Shown here: piece after piece, positions 44,330 to 52,708 of the stretch
Numbering within the stretch: position 1 is the stretch's first letter
Layout: the number at the start of each line of letters is the position of its first letter
Assembly: GCF_001407835.1 (NCBI RefSeq)
Contig: NZ_CYUO01000005.1
Coordinates: 496,001-560,000 of the forward strand
Source of the DNA: Lagierella massiliensis
Lineage (GTDB): Bacteria > Bacillota > Clostridia > Tissierellales > Peptoniphilaceae
Length of the DNA: 64,000 nucleotides
Direction: 5' to 3'
Notes under the pieces: model-generated
Told to the model about the DNA's origin: nothing
Database searches by the model: none
What the model saw: only the letters and a program-made list of their open reading frames with translations
Translations under genes and position numbers: made by a program

Positions 44330-45357
44330 AGTTTAAGGATCTATCAGTAAAGCGTCTGTTTGTGTGGCTTATTCTGGGACTTTTTATCTCTACGTGTGGA
44401 ATTATCATAGCTTTGTTTCTTATAACAAGACAGACGGCAGTCCTACTGACAGGAGGAGCGATGTTGACGTTCACCATTTTAGGACTCTTTATATTAACTC
44501 AGGAGTTTGGGAAACGCCTTTTGCAGTTTACTGATACTCTGTGTAAGACCTTAGACTATATGATTGCTGGAAATGAAGTTCCTCAGTGTCCGAAAGACAG
44601 CGAAACCCAACTTGATAAAATTTACCATCGCCTGACTAGGCTATATCATATCATGCAGGAGAATCGCCGTCTTGTTGACGAAGAAAGGAAGGAATTACAA
44701 ACTCTTGTATCGGATATTTCGCATCAAGTAAAAACACCTATAAGTAATCTAAAAATGGCGACAGATACAATGTTGGAAAAGCATATAACCGAGACGGAGC
44801 GTATCGACTTTATTCACGGAATCCGTAGTCAAACAGATAAACTTGACTTTCTTTTTCAGGCCTTAGTGAAAACCTCACGATTGGAAACGGGAGTAATTCA
44901 GCTGGATAAGAAACCGAGTCGCTTGTTTGACACTGTGGCACAGGCCATGAGTGGAATTGTGTATGAAGCTGAACAAAAGAAAATCGCTGTGTTCGTGGAT
45001 TGTTCGGAGGATTTCGTTGTTTCCCATGACAGTAAGTGGACATCTGAAGCAATATTTAACCTGTTGGACAATGCGGTGAAGTACACCGAGACAGGAGGAA
45101 AAATCACTGTGTCTGTAGTATTATGGGAAATGTATGTAGAGATTAAAGTAACAGATACAGGGAAGGGCATTTCTGAAAGTAATCAGGCCGCAATATTCCA
45201 GAGATTTTATCGTGAGGAAGAAGTACATGAACAGAAAGGTATAGGCATTGGTCTGTATCTGGCCCGCGAGATTGTAACACGTCAGGGAGGTTATATTAGA
45301 GTGATTTCTGAGCCAGGTAAGGGTTCAGAATTTTCTATAATGCTTCCTTTGTGGTGA
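44326..45357 (+). CDS. sensor histidine kinase
   Basis: A 343-residue membrane kinase. Two helices lie at about residues 10-32 and 38-60 with almost no extracytoplasmic loop, as in BceS-type intramembrane-sensing kinases. The phospho-acceptor His is in VSDISHQVKTPISNLKMA (about 133), the N-box is NLLDNAVKYT, and the G-boxes are VTDTGKGIS and GIGIGLYLARE. ATG 44326 has AGGAGG upstream. The lack of a sensor loop suggests that it senses through the ABC permease encoded downstream. Confidence 0.88.
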   Translation: MKFKDLSVKRLFVWLILGLFISTCGIIIALFLITRQTAVLLTGGAMLTFTILGLFILTQEFGKRLLQFTDTLCKTLDYMIAGNEVPQCPKDSETQLDKIYHRLTRLYHIMQENRRLVDEERKELQTLVSDISHQVKTPISNLKMATDTMLEKHITETERIDFIHGIRSQTDKLDFLFQALVKTSRLETGVIQLDKKPSRLFDTVAQAMSGIVYEAEQKKIAVFVDCSEDFVVSHDSKWTSEAIFNLLDNAVKYTETGGKITVSVVLWEMYVEIKVTDTGKGISESNQAAIFQRFYREEEVHEQKGIGIGLYLAREIVTRQGGYIRVISEPGKGSEFSIMLPLW

Positions 45358-45462
45358 AAAAAGTTTTCTACTTATGGAAAATTGAAACACAACGTAGAGA
45401 TAAAATGAAAAGTCTTATCATTGTAACATTCTTTCATGGTTTTCAATGCATTTTTTAGCTAC

Positions 45463-45495
45463 TGTAACATTTCACGGACATTTGGGTTTTATAAT
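45463..45495 (+). promoter_or_regulatory. predicted response-regulator operator and promoter, copy 2
   Basis: The block TGTAACATTT...CGGACATTT (45463-45483), then 6 bases, then TATAAT (45490-45495), 42 bases before the ATP-binding gene. A further TGTAACATT half-site lies at 45422-45430. Spacing to the -10 is identical to copy 1 at 43576. Confidence 0.62.
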
Positions 45496-45537
45496 ATTCT
45501 TAACAACAGGTAGGAAGCCTTGAAAGGAGTATTGAAT

Positions 45538-46203
45538 ATGAACGTTTTACAGACAATTGACTTGAAAAAGTATTACGGCACAGAACCTAACATTACACGA
45601 GCTCTTGACGGAGTAAACTTCTCAGTTGAGGATGGAGAGTTTGTGGCTATTGTAGGAACATCTGGAAGTGGGAAGTCTACCCTTCTTCACATGATGGGAG
45701 GATTGGATATTCCCACCAGCGGAACTGTGATTGTTCGGGGCGAAGAACTTGCAAAGAAAAATGACGAACAGCTTACCATCTTTCGTCGTCGCAATATTGG
45801 TTTTATTTTCCAAAACTATAATCTTGTTCCCCTTTTGAATGTTTATGAAAATATAGTCCTGCCAGTAGAGCTTGACGGGGATACGGTGGATCAGAAGTTT
45901 TTTAACGAGCTTGTTAATCTTTTGGGATTGAATGATAAACTGACAAGTATGCCAAACAATCTTTCAGGTGGACAACAACAGCGTGTAGCTATTGCACGTG
46001 CATTGATTAACAAACCAGCTATTGTGCTTGCCGACGAACCTACTGGTAATCTTGATAGTAAGACAAGTGCAGAGGTATTAGGTCTTATCAAGCGTACCAG
46101 TGCAGATTTTCGCCAAACTGTAGTTATGATTACCCATAATAATGACATTGCCCGTCTTGCAGATCGAATTGTTCGTATTGAAGATGGAAAAATTGTGGAG
46201 TAA
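45538..46203 (+). CDS. ABC transporter ATP-binding protein (BceA/LolD-MacB type)
   Basis: A 221-residue ATPase. Walker A is GTSGSGKST, Q-loop FIFQNYNLVPLLNVYEN (typical of the MacB/Bce class), signature LSGGQQQR, Walker B IVLADEPTGNLDS. These ATPases drive FtsX-type permeases that pull peptides off the membrane rather than importing them. ATG 45538 has AAAGGAG upstream; an earlier TTG contains that site. The permease follows 17 bases later. Confidence 0.9.
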   Translation: MNVLQTIDLKKYYGTEPNITRALDGVNFSVEDGEFVAIVGTSGSGKSTLLHMMGGLDIPTSGTVIVRGEELAKKNDEQLTIFRRRNIGFIFQNYNLVPLLNVYENIVLPVELDGDTVDQKFFNELVNLLGLNDKLTSMPNNLSGGQQQRVAIARALINKPAIVLADEPTGNLDSKTSAEVLGLIKRTSADFRQTVVMITHNNDIARLADRIVRIEDGKIVE

Positions 46204-46220
46204 GTAGGAGGTGGTATAGC

Positions 46221-48713
46221 ATGATTTGGCCTTTTGAAAATGATACCAGCAATATTGAAAAGAAGATTGCTAAGCGTAGTTTACATAATGAACAACAGCG
46301 CAATCTATTTGCAATCATTGCTTTGGTTCTGACTGCATTTATGATAACTGCGACATTCAGTATTGGATTTAGTTATTTTGAAACATATAAGATGCAGCAA
46401 ATTCGGTTAATGGGGACTACTGCAGATGTAGGAATCACAAATGCAACAGAAGAACAGTTAGTAGAAATCTCAAAATCAAATCTTGTACAAGACGTAGGAA
46501 TACAGCAACATTTAGGTAGTATTGATACAGAGAAACTGCAAAACGTAAAATTAGGTATAGTTTGGATAAACGATACAGAATGGAAGGTTCATCGTCTACC
46601 GACCATATCAGATATCGTAGGAAATTACCCTTTAAATAAAAATGAAATTATGCTGCCAACATGGGCGCTTAAACAGATGGGTATTTCTGATCCACAAATA
46701 GGGATGGAAATAGTATTGTCTTATCAAATTGGTGATAGCTATGATTATGTATCAGACACCTTTTTGTTGTCGGGCTACTATACGGACTACATTTCAATGC
46801 GTACAAATAATCGTGGCTATGCTTATGTTTCAGATGCTTTTAGGGACAGTTTAAATGAACCACTGGATAATAGTGTTACGGCAATGATTAGCTTTCAAGG
46901 TAATGGTGATGTTGATAAGAATTGTGAAAGATTACGCGATGAGATTGACTTTACAGCAGGTCAAACATTTGAAATTGTCCCATTAGGACAAGCTAACGGA
47001 TGGACAATTATTTTAGCTGTAATAATGTTAGCATTTTTTATATCATTTAGCGGATATCTTTTAATATACAATATTCTTTATATCTCTGTCATAAAAGATG
47101 TGCAATTATATGGTCGTCTAAAAACGATTGGAGCTACTAAAAAGCAAATAAAGAGAATTATCTATAAACAGACAATTAAAATTTCCTGTATTGGTATTCC
47201 GCTTGGTTTGCTACTTGGTGCGATTGTTTCTTTTGGTGTTGTTCCCTATTTCCTGAATATGATGTACTCAACAAATTCTGATGTGGGAACAAAAATATCT
47301 TTTTCGCCTTTTATTTTTATTGGAGCAGCTATATTTACATTCCTGACAGCTATGATTGCAAGCATGAAGCCTGCTAAAATTGCTGGGGGCGTTTCACCAA
47401 TAGCGGCACTTCGATATACAGTAAAAAGCACAAAGACAGTCACCAAAAATGGCGGAAAAATGAAGTTATCTAAAATGGCATGGAACAATGTCTTTAGAAA
47501 TGTAAAGAGTACAATTCTCGTCTTTACGTCATTGTTTTGTGGTTTTTCCTTGTTTCTAGTTGTCACGGGATTATTGTATGGATTAAGTCCAGAGAATTAT
47601 GTTAAGCAATGGGGAGTAAGTGATTTTGCACTCACATATAGTATTTACGAAGATGAAGATTTAATTACCAATGAAATGGTGTCAGAGATTAGACAGATTG
47701 ATGGAATCAAGAATTTGAGGTTGACATATGCGTCTTATCCTCAAGTAACAGTAGATGTTTCATATGATGATGCTGTATTTCATGACTTTCTCATGTCGTT
47801 AGATGGAGTAAGTGGACTTGATTTATCCGATTCTTCAAAGTTAAAAAATTATCAGCAAAATTTTTTCAGCGGAGTTTTTGGAATTGATAATGCATATTTG
47901 AAAGAAGTCAATGAAAACTTAAATTCGCCCGTTGATATAGATGCCTTTGAGCAAGGAGATGTTGTGTTACTTTCCAATACGTTAGAAGGCATCATTCAAC
48001 CAGGACAGAAAATAACTATTCAGACACAGAACGGACAGCATTCTTTTGTAGTGGCAAATGGTTTTTTGAATGATGGTTTTCGTGCCGGAGGAGGAAATGA
48101 GCGTGGAACAGCTCCTGATTTATATATTAGCCAAAGAGCCGTACAAGAACTTTTTCCACGAAATAGAGTGTTTCGCATGGCCTTTGATACGGATGGTCAA
48201 AATGACGAAAGTATATTGAAAGAATTAAAGCAAATCACCTCATCTAAAACTAAAATTGATATTGTATCCCGCTATGAACGTAGAGAAGAAGTGCGAGATT
48301 ATCTAGTTACAGCAAATGTTCTGGGAACAGGGTTATCTATAATTTTAATGTTAGTGGGTGTTATGAACTTTGTAAATACAATGGTTGTTAACGTAAGTAC
48401 TAGGCTTTATGAATTAGCTGTTCTTGAAAGTATTGGAATGACAAAGAAACAAATTAAACGGATGCTGTCTATGGAAGGTTTATACTACTGGGGTATTTCT
48501 TTTTCCCTCGTAGTCACAATAGGGACGGCAATCTTCTTCTTACTATATGTTTTATTTAGCAAAGTAGTCTATTATGCTGTTTTTTCTTATCCATTTATCC
48601 CGATGATACTTGCATCTGGACTGGTGTTGTTAATTTGCCTTATAGTTCCTATATTAGTATACAAAACTGATATTAATCTTCCAGTTGTTGAACGTTTGCG
48701 ATTGATAGAGTGA
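46221..48713 (+). CDS. FtsX-like ABC transporter permease
   Basis: An 830-residue membrane protein with an N-terminal helix (about residues 35-55), a large outer domain, three helices around 255-395, another single helix near 435, a second outer domain, and three helices at the C-terminus. Two FtsX blocks are visible: YGRLKTIGATKKQIKRIIYK and YELAVLESIGMTKKQIKRML. This duplicated layout belongs to MacB/Bce-type exporters in Gram-positive bacteria. With the kinase and regulator it resembles a peptide-antibiotic sensing and detoxification module; the drug is not predictable. AGGAGGTGG precedes the ATG. Confidence 0.88.
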   Translation: MIWPFENDTSNIEKKIAKRSLHNEQQRNLFAIIALVLTAFMITATFSIGFSYFETYKMQQIRLMGTTADVGITNATEEQLVEISKSNLVQDVGIQQHLGSIDTEKLQNVKLGIVWINDTEWKVHRLPTISDIVGNYPLNKNEIMLPTWALKQMGISDPQIGMEIVLSYQIGDSYDYVSDTFLLSGYYTDYISMRTNNRGYAYVSDAFRDSLNEPLDNSVTAMISFQGNGDVDKNCERLRDEIDFTAGQTFEIVPLGQANGWTIILAVIMLAFFISFSGYLLIYNILYISVIKDVQLYGRLKTIGATKKQIKRIIYKQTIKISCIGIPLGLLLGAIVSFGVVPYFLNMMYSTNSDVGTKISFSPFIFIGAAIFTFLTAMIASMKPAKIAGGVSPIAALRYTVKSTKTVTKNGGKMKLSKMAWNNVFRNVKSTILVFTSLFCGFSLFLVVTGLLYGLSPENYVKQWGVSDFALTYSIYEDEDLITNEMVSEIRQIDGIKNLRLTYASYPQVTVDVSYDDAVFHDFLMSLDGVSGLDLSDSSKLKNYQQNFFSGVFGIDNAYLKEVNENLNSPVDIDAFEQGDVVLLSNTLEGIIQPGQKITIQTQNGQHSFVVANGFLNDGFRAGGGNERGTAPDLYISQRAVQELFPRNRVFRMAFDTDGQNDESILKELKQITSSKTKIDIVSRYERREEVRDYLVTANVLGTGLSIILMLVGVMNFVNTMVVNVSTRLYELAVLESIGMTKKQIKRMLSMEGLYYWGISFSLVVTIGTAIFFLLYVLFSKVVYYAVFSYPFIPMILASGLVLLICLIVPILVYKTDINLPVVERLRLIE

Positions 48714-48754
48714 GTTTAAATAAAAAGATATCTTTCAGATTAATAACATCTAAA

Positions 48755-48783
48755 GGGAGCAGATTCTAACTGCTCCTTTTTTA
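48755..48783 (+). terminator. Rho-independent terminator after the permease
   Basis: GGAGCAG pairs with CTGCTCC around a 7-base loop, followed by TTTTTT. Confidence 0.8.
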
Positions 48784-48850
48784 TTGAAGGGAGTAAGGAT
48801 TTTTTATATATGTTATATAAAATTTAAAATCAATCAATATTGACAATGTG

Positions 48851-48879
48851 TTGACACTGCACGAAAAAAGTCATATAAT
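48851..48879 (+). promoter_or_regulatory. consensus sigma-A promoter of the toxin-antitoxin pair
   Basis: TTGACA, exactly 17 bases, TATAAT: a perfect consensus match, 21 bases before the antitoxin ATG. A second TTGACA lies 11 bases upstream of the first. Confidence 0.8.
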
Positions 48880-48900
48880 TATTCTAAAGGAGATGAGGAT

Positions 48901-49173
48901 ATGGCTACAACAAATTTGAATATAAGGACAGATAAAGAAGTAAAAGAAGCAGCAGAAAAAATCTATTCTAGTTTAGGTTTAAATATGACTACTGCAATTA
49001 ACATGTTTTTAAGGGCAAGTATTAGAGAAAGTGGCATTCCTTTTGATTTAAAACTTGATGTTCCAAGTGATGAAACCATAAAAGCTATAGAAGAAGGAAG
49101 AATGATAGCAAAAGATAAGAACGTCAGAGCCTACGATAATATGAATGACTTGAGGAAAGCTCTTGAAGTATAA
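48901..49173 (+). CDS. RelB/DinJ family antitoxin
   Basis: A 90-residue type II antitoxin. The N-terminal ribbon-helix-helix (TTNLNIRTDKEVKEAAEKI, then LGLNMTTAINMFLRASI) binds DNA as a dimer, and the C-terminal tail wraps the toxin. This is the DinJ pattern. AAAGGAGATGAGG precedes the ATG, and the promoter is a perfect consensus. It overlaps the toxin gene by 11 bases. Confidence 0.88.
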   Translation: MATTNLNIRTDKEVKEAAEKIYSSLGLNMTTAINMFLRASIRESGIPFDLKLDVPSDETIKAIEEGRMIAKDKNVRAYDNMNDLRKALEV

Positions 49174-49441
49174 AATAAAGTTTACTAAGAAATTTAAAAA
49201 GGACCTAAAGCATGCTAAAAAACAAGGGAAAGATATTGAAAAGCTATTTGAAATTATTGAGAAGATAGCAAAAGATGAAGCTCTTGATGAAAGATATAGA
49301 GATCATTCATTAGCTGGAAATTACAAGGGGACTAGAGAATGTCATATAGAGCACGATTTTTTGTTGATATATGAAAAAATAGATGAAGTTTTAGTATTAT
49401 CCATAGTAAGAACTGGCTCACACTCTGATTTGTTTAAGTAA
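49163..49441 (+). CDS. YafQ family mRNA-interferase toxin
   Basis: A 92-residue toxin of the RelE/YafQ family. MKYKIKFTKKFKKDLKHAKK opens the fold. The C-terminal HSLAGNYKGTRECHIEHDFLL (in two pieces, HSLAGNYKG and CHIEHDFLLIY) carries the two YafQ histidines, and the tail RTGSHSDLFK the last active-site His and the Phe. All expected catalytic residues are present. Translation starts at TTG 49163 inside the antitoxin frame, with GAGGA as ribosome binding site. Confidence 0.88.
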   Translation: MKYKIKFTKKFKKDLKHAKKQGKDIEKLFEIIEKIAKDEALDERYRDHSLAGNYKGTRECHIEHDFLLIYEKIDEVLVLSIVRTGSHSDLFK

Positions 49442-49445
49442 AATA

Positions 49446-49722
49446 ACACGAATGAGAGACTTCTACGACATATACACCCTATACAAACTAAAAAAGATGA
49501 GATAAGCTATGAAATTTTAAAAGATGGAGTAGAAATAACCTAAAACAAAAGAGAAAGCATAGAGATAATGAAAGACTATGAGGAAATAATTGAGGACATA
49601 AAAGAAGATTCATACCTAAGACCTTGTGGAAAGTATATCTCAGTGAGAATAAGTATATTGGAGATTTGACATTTGATAGGGTTGTTGATGTGGTGAGAAT
49701 TATTTCAAATAAAATAAATTAA
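49446..49722 (+). pseudogene. AbiEii toxin, 3' remnant
   Basis: Across three frames the sequence reads TRMRDFYDIYTLYKLKK, then DEISYEILKDGVEIT-stop-NKRES, DYEEIIEDIKEDSYL, and NKYIGDLTFDRVVDVV. This is the C-terminal third of AbiEii/AbiGii toxins, with the RMRDFYDI hallmark. It carries at least two frameshifts and one internal stop. The N-terminal piece lies 7.6 kb upstream behind the AbiEi gene, with all the intervening cargo between them. Confidence 0.75.
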
Positions 49723-49773
49723 TCATGACCACACATTTTACAGGTGGTTCATGAGGGTCTGTAAATAATTTTG

Positions 49774-49822
49774 TGTATCAACCTAAATCCTGATATAGGG
49801 TAAGGGTTGATACATTTTTTTT
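49774..49822 (+). terminator. strong Rho-independent terminator
   Basis: TGTATCAACC pairs perfectly with GGTTGATACA, with a partly paired interior, followed by eight T. Confidence 0.7.
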
Positions 49823-49838
49823 ATGTATCAATACCTAT

Positions 49839-49856
49839 CCATTCCTATAGGAATGG
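49839..49856. repeat. perfect 18-bp palindrome
   Basis: CCATTCCTATAGGAATGG has twofold symmetry without a loop, 25 bases past the end of MobC. It may be a protein binding site; nothing more can be said from sequence. Confidence 0.5.
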
Positions 49857-49880
49857 AGCTTGTCTTAATTTTACACGACT

Positions 49881-50177
49881 TTAATAAGCTGTCAAATTTT
49901 TCGGAAATTTGCAGTCGATTTCATTTTTGTATATAACACCAGTTGTATTAGTTGCTTTTGCAATCTGGTTTATATTATTTGTTGCCTTTGAAAGTAGCCA
50001 TTGTAGCTTTCTAAATGGTTCTAAATCTACTACATAAATTTCTTTTTCTAATACACACTTTCTAAGAAGGTGGGACATAGTTTTGCAATTTGCAAGTTTC
50101 ATTTTCTTTTCAAAAACTTCCTTTTCTTCCTTAGTTAATTTTATTTCTATTCTTTCATTTCTGAATCTATTTGCCAT
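49881..50177 (-). CDS. mobC: MobC-like relaxosome protein, possibly truncated
   Basis: A 98-residue DNA-binding protein of the MobC family. It has a ribbon-helix-helix start (RNERIEIKLTKEEKEVFEKK), then SHLLRKCVLEKEI, and the hallmark LSKATNNINQIAKATN. MobC helps relaxases at oriT. The C-terminus after TNTTGVIY departs from the family, so the gene is probably cut short. It is transcribed away from an oriT-like palindrome, as usual for mob regions; no relaxase gene is left. Confidence 0.75.
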   Translation of the reverse strand: MANRFRNERIEIKLTKEEKEVFEKKMKLANCKTMSHLLRKCVLEKEIYVVDLEPFRKLQWLLSKATNNINQIAKATNTTGVIYKNEIDCKFPKNLTAY

Positions 50178-50344
50178 TTTATTTTCCTTTATAAAATATA
50201 TTTCGGGGTCTTAGGGTCCTCCCTAACAAGGTAAAAATTAGCAGTAGACTTCAACCAATCGCTAACTATATTAGCTCTTGGGAAGTCCTTGCATAGCACC
50301 TACCAAACACTTGAGTAAACTTTCGTGTGGTTAGGTGCGTAAAA

Positions 50345-50420
50345 AAATGGAGCATTCCGTAAAGGTTTGCTCCATTAATTTTTACGTAAGTGTCCGTACA
50401 CTTACTGTGCTTGCTTCTTT
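50345..50420. other. candidate origin of transfer (oriT) region upstream of mobC
   Basis: The 300 bases between mobC and the lantibiotic operon contain no gene but several inverted repeats: AATGGAGCA/TTGCTCCATT around 50346-50376 and a perfect GTAAGTGT/ACACTTAC (50386-50405), followed by TGTGCTTGC. Palindrome plus adjacent nick-like sequence next to mobC is the usual oriT layout. No nick site was recognised with certainty. Confidence 0.4.
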
Positions 50421-50527
50421 CAAAGCTCCTTTCAAAGTTTATATATTTTTTTTAAAAAATAGAGTAATTATAATTTGGTTATTTTTTAATATTAGAATTG
50501 ATTAGATAAGAAATGGAGGAATAATGT

Positions 50528-51232
50528 ATGGAAATTATGCTTGAAACAAGAAATTTAGCAAAGAAAATCAAAGAACAAATGATACTTGAAAATGTATCAA
50601 TTAAAGTAGAAAAAGGAAAGATATATGGATTATTAGGACCAAACGGTGCTGGCAAATCAACACTATTAAAAATAATTACTAAAGTTATGAATTGTACATC
50701 GGGGGATATTTTTTTTGAAGGAAAAAGCATGTGTACAGAAGATTTAAAAAAAGTTGGAGCTATCATAGAGCATCCTGCTATCTATCCAAATTTAACAGCA
50801 TATGAAAATCTGGAAGTTTTAACAGTATTATTAAATATTGACAAAAGAAGAATTGACTATGTGTTAAAAATAGTTGGTTTAGAAAACACAAATAAAAAAT
50901 TGGCAAGAAATTTTTCGTTAGGTATGAAACAAAGACTTGGAATCGCAATGGCGTTGATAAATAATCCAGAATTATTAATACTTGATGAACCGACAAATGG
51001 ATTAGATCCTTTGGGAATTCAAGAATTAAGAGAATTGATAAAAGAGTTTTCTAAAAAAGGAATTACAGTCATTATTTCAAGTCATATTTTGAGTGAGATA
51101 AAGCAGATAGCAGATAAGATAGGAATTATTAATAATGGACATCTCATTTATGAAGCGAATAATTCTGATGAGATGGATCTGGAGAAGCTATTTTTAGAAA
51201 TGATAAAAAAGGATGTGAAAAATAATGATTAG
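50528..51232 (+). CDS. lantibiotic-immunity ABC transporter ATP-binding protein (LanF type)
   Basis: A 234-residue ATPase. Walker A is GPNGAGKST, the signature FSLGMKQR (the form common in BcrA/LanF drug exporters), Walker B LLILDEPTNGLDP, and the H-loop SSHILSE. It overlaps the first permease gene by 8 bases. With two permeases and a two-component system this is the LanFEG-RK layout (SpaFEG, CprABC) that clears lantibiotics from the membrane. GGAGG precedes the ATG at 7 bases. Confidence 0.9.
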   Translation: MEIMLETRNLAKKIKEQMILENVSIKVEKGKIYGLLGPNGAGKSTLLKIITKVMNCTSGDIFFEGKSMCTEDLKKVGAIIEHPAIYPNLTAYENLEVLTVLLNIDKRRIDYVLKIVGLENTNKKLARNFSLGMKQRLGIAMALINNPELLILDEPTNGLDPLGIQELRELIKEFSKKGITVIISSHILSEIKQIADKIGIINNGHLIYEANNSDEMDLEKLFLEMIKKDVKNND

Positions 51233-51977
51233 TTATATTAAAACAGAGTTAATGAAAGAAAAAAGATCTGCTAACTTTAAATTAGGAATCATTGTGCCTA
51301 TAATTTTTATTTTATTTAATATAGCTATGGTTTGTTTGATGGGGAAAAGTCCAGAAGGGAAAAGTTACATATTGGCAACTTCTTTTAATTGGTATCCACT
51401 TTTAATTCTCCCAATAGTCTTGAGCTTACTAGTTGTGAATATAAGCGGTAAAGAAAAGAGTGAGCATATTGTTTTGCAAAAAAGTAAAAATTTGAGTTTT
51501 GCAAAAATAGAATTGGCAAAAAATATTATTATTGTAGCTGAATTGTTTACTATTACAGTAGTATCAACAATGTTAATATTTACTGTTGCTACATTTTTTC
51601 TGGGTGAAAAAATATCTCTAAGTCAATTAATTATGGCTACTATGTGCCTTCTTGTTGGAAGTTTGCCAGTAGTTGCTTTATCTTTTTTGATATATGGACT
51701 TACAAAAAAGAAAGCTGTTCTTATATTGTTGAATTTTGTGTTGACATTCCCATCAGCTGAGATTGCGGTAACAAAAAATTGGATTTTATTTCCATGGTCA
51801 TATAACTTGCGAATGCTTAGTCCAGTTGTTGGAGTACATCCAAATGGCACTTTTCTTGAAACCGGCTCTGAACTACTGAATATGGAGGCAACATACTTAG
51901 GATTGTTTTTAAGTATTGCTGTCTATGTAGTCGTATTAACATTAAGTCTTTTAATTAACAACAAAAGGAGTAAATGA
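51225..51977 (+). CDS. lantibiotic-immunity ABC transporter permease (LanE/MutE type)
   Basis: A 250-residue protein with six hydrophobic helices. The start YIKTELMKEKRSANFKLGII and the FNWYPLLILPI loop are typical of the MutE/EpiE permease family. It overlaps the ATPase gene and is followed directly by the second permease. It forms the membrane channel with LanG. Confidence 0.85.
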   Translation: MISYIKTELMKEKRSANFKLGIIVPIIFILFNIAMVCLMGKSPEGKSYILATSFNWYPLLILPIVLSLLVVNISGKEKSEHIVLQKSKNLSFAKIELAKNIIIVAELFTITVVSTMLIFTVATFFLGEKISLSQLIMATMCLLVGSLPVVALSFLIYGLTKKKAVLILLNFVLTFPSAEIAVTKNWILFPWSYNLRMLSPVVGVHPNGTFLETGSELLNMEATYLGLFLSIAVYVVVLTLSLLINNKRSK

Positions 51978-51978
51978 A

Positions 51979-52707
51979 GTGTATAATATAATATCATCAT
52001 ACTGGCTTAGAAGTAAAAGGACACCAGTAAGACTAATAACTTTTTTATGCCCAATCCTATTTTCTTTGATTTATGGTATGTACGCGATAAATTCAAAAGG
52101 ATTAATCGGAAAAGAAATGGGAGTGTTTTTTTGCATATATATAATTTTAGCGAATTTTTCGATAAGTTTTTATATCCCAATGATAGATGAAATTGATAAG
52201 GTTGCTGGAAACTTTGCAAATGATTTAAGGACAGGTATTAGTCGGAAAAAAATATTCTTTTCTAAATTTATTTATATCTCTGTATTAATATTTATCATTG
52301 AATTTATATCTGTCTTGGTAATGATGTTTATAGGTTTTGGGAAAGTCGAGTTTAATTATATAAGTATAGTTTTATGCTTTTTTACGGGAACAGTTATGTT
52401 AATACCGATGATTCCTGTCTATCAATTTTTAAGTTTGAAATTAGGTTTTTCCAGTAGTATACTGGTCGGGGGTTTTTTAACACTATCAGGCATTTTGTTG
52501 GGAACTACAGAATTGGGTGGTAATGTTTGGTATTTCTTACCGTTTGTTTGGCCGATAAAACTTATTTTTGCTTATACAAGTCATGAAGTTACCAGTCATG
52601 TTATCTTGTTGTTTTTAATGTTATCAGTAATCGTTGCTGTATTTTTTATAGGCGTAGTTAATAGTTGGTATAATAGATGGGATGGTATTAATAAAATGGA
52701 GGAGTAG
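51979..52707 (+). CDS. lantibiotic-immunity ABC transporter permease (LanG/MutG type)
   Basis: A 242-residue second permease with six helices (for example FFCIYIILANFSISFYIPMI and ILVGGFLTLSGILLG). The order F-E-G and the similar size support the assignment. Translation starts at GTG 51979, with AAAGGAG 9 bases upstream. The response-regulator gene begins 1 base after the stop. Confidence 0.82.
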   Translation: MYNIISSYWLRSKRTPVRLITFLCPILFSLIYGMYAINSKGLIGKEMGVFFCIYIILANFSISFYIPMIDEIDKVAGNFANDLRTGISRKKIFFSKFIYISVLIFIIEFISVLVMMFIGFGKVEFNYISIVLCFFTGTVMLIPMIPVYQFLSLKLGFSSSILVGGFLTLSGILLGTTELGGNVWYFLPFVWPIKLIFAYTSHEVTSHVILLFLMLSVIVAVFFIGVVNSWYNRWDGINKMEE

Positions 52708-52708
52708 G

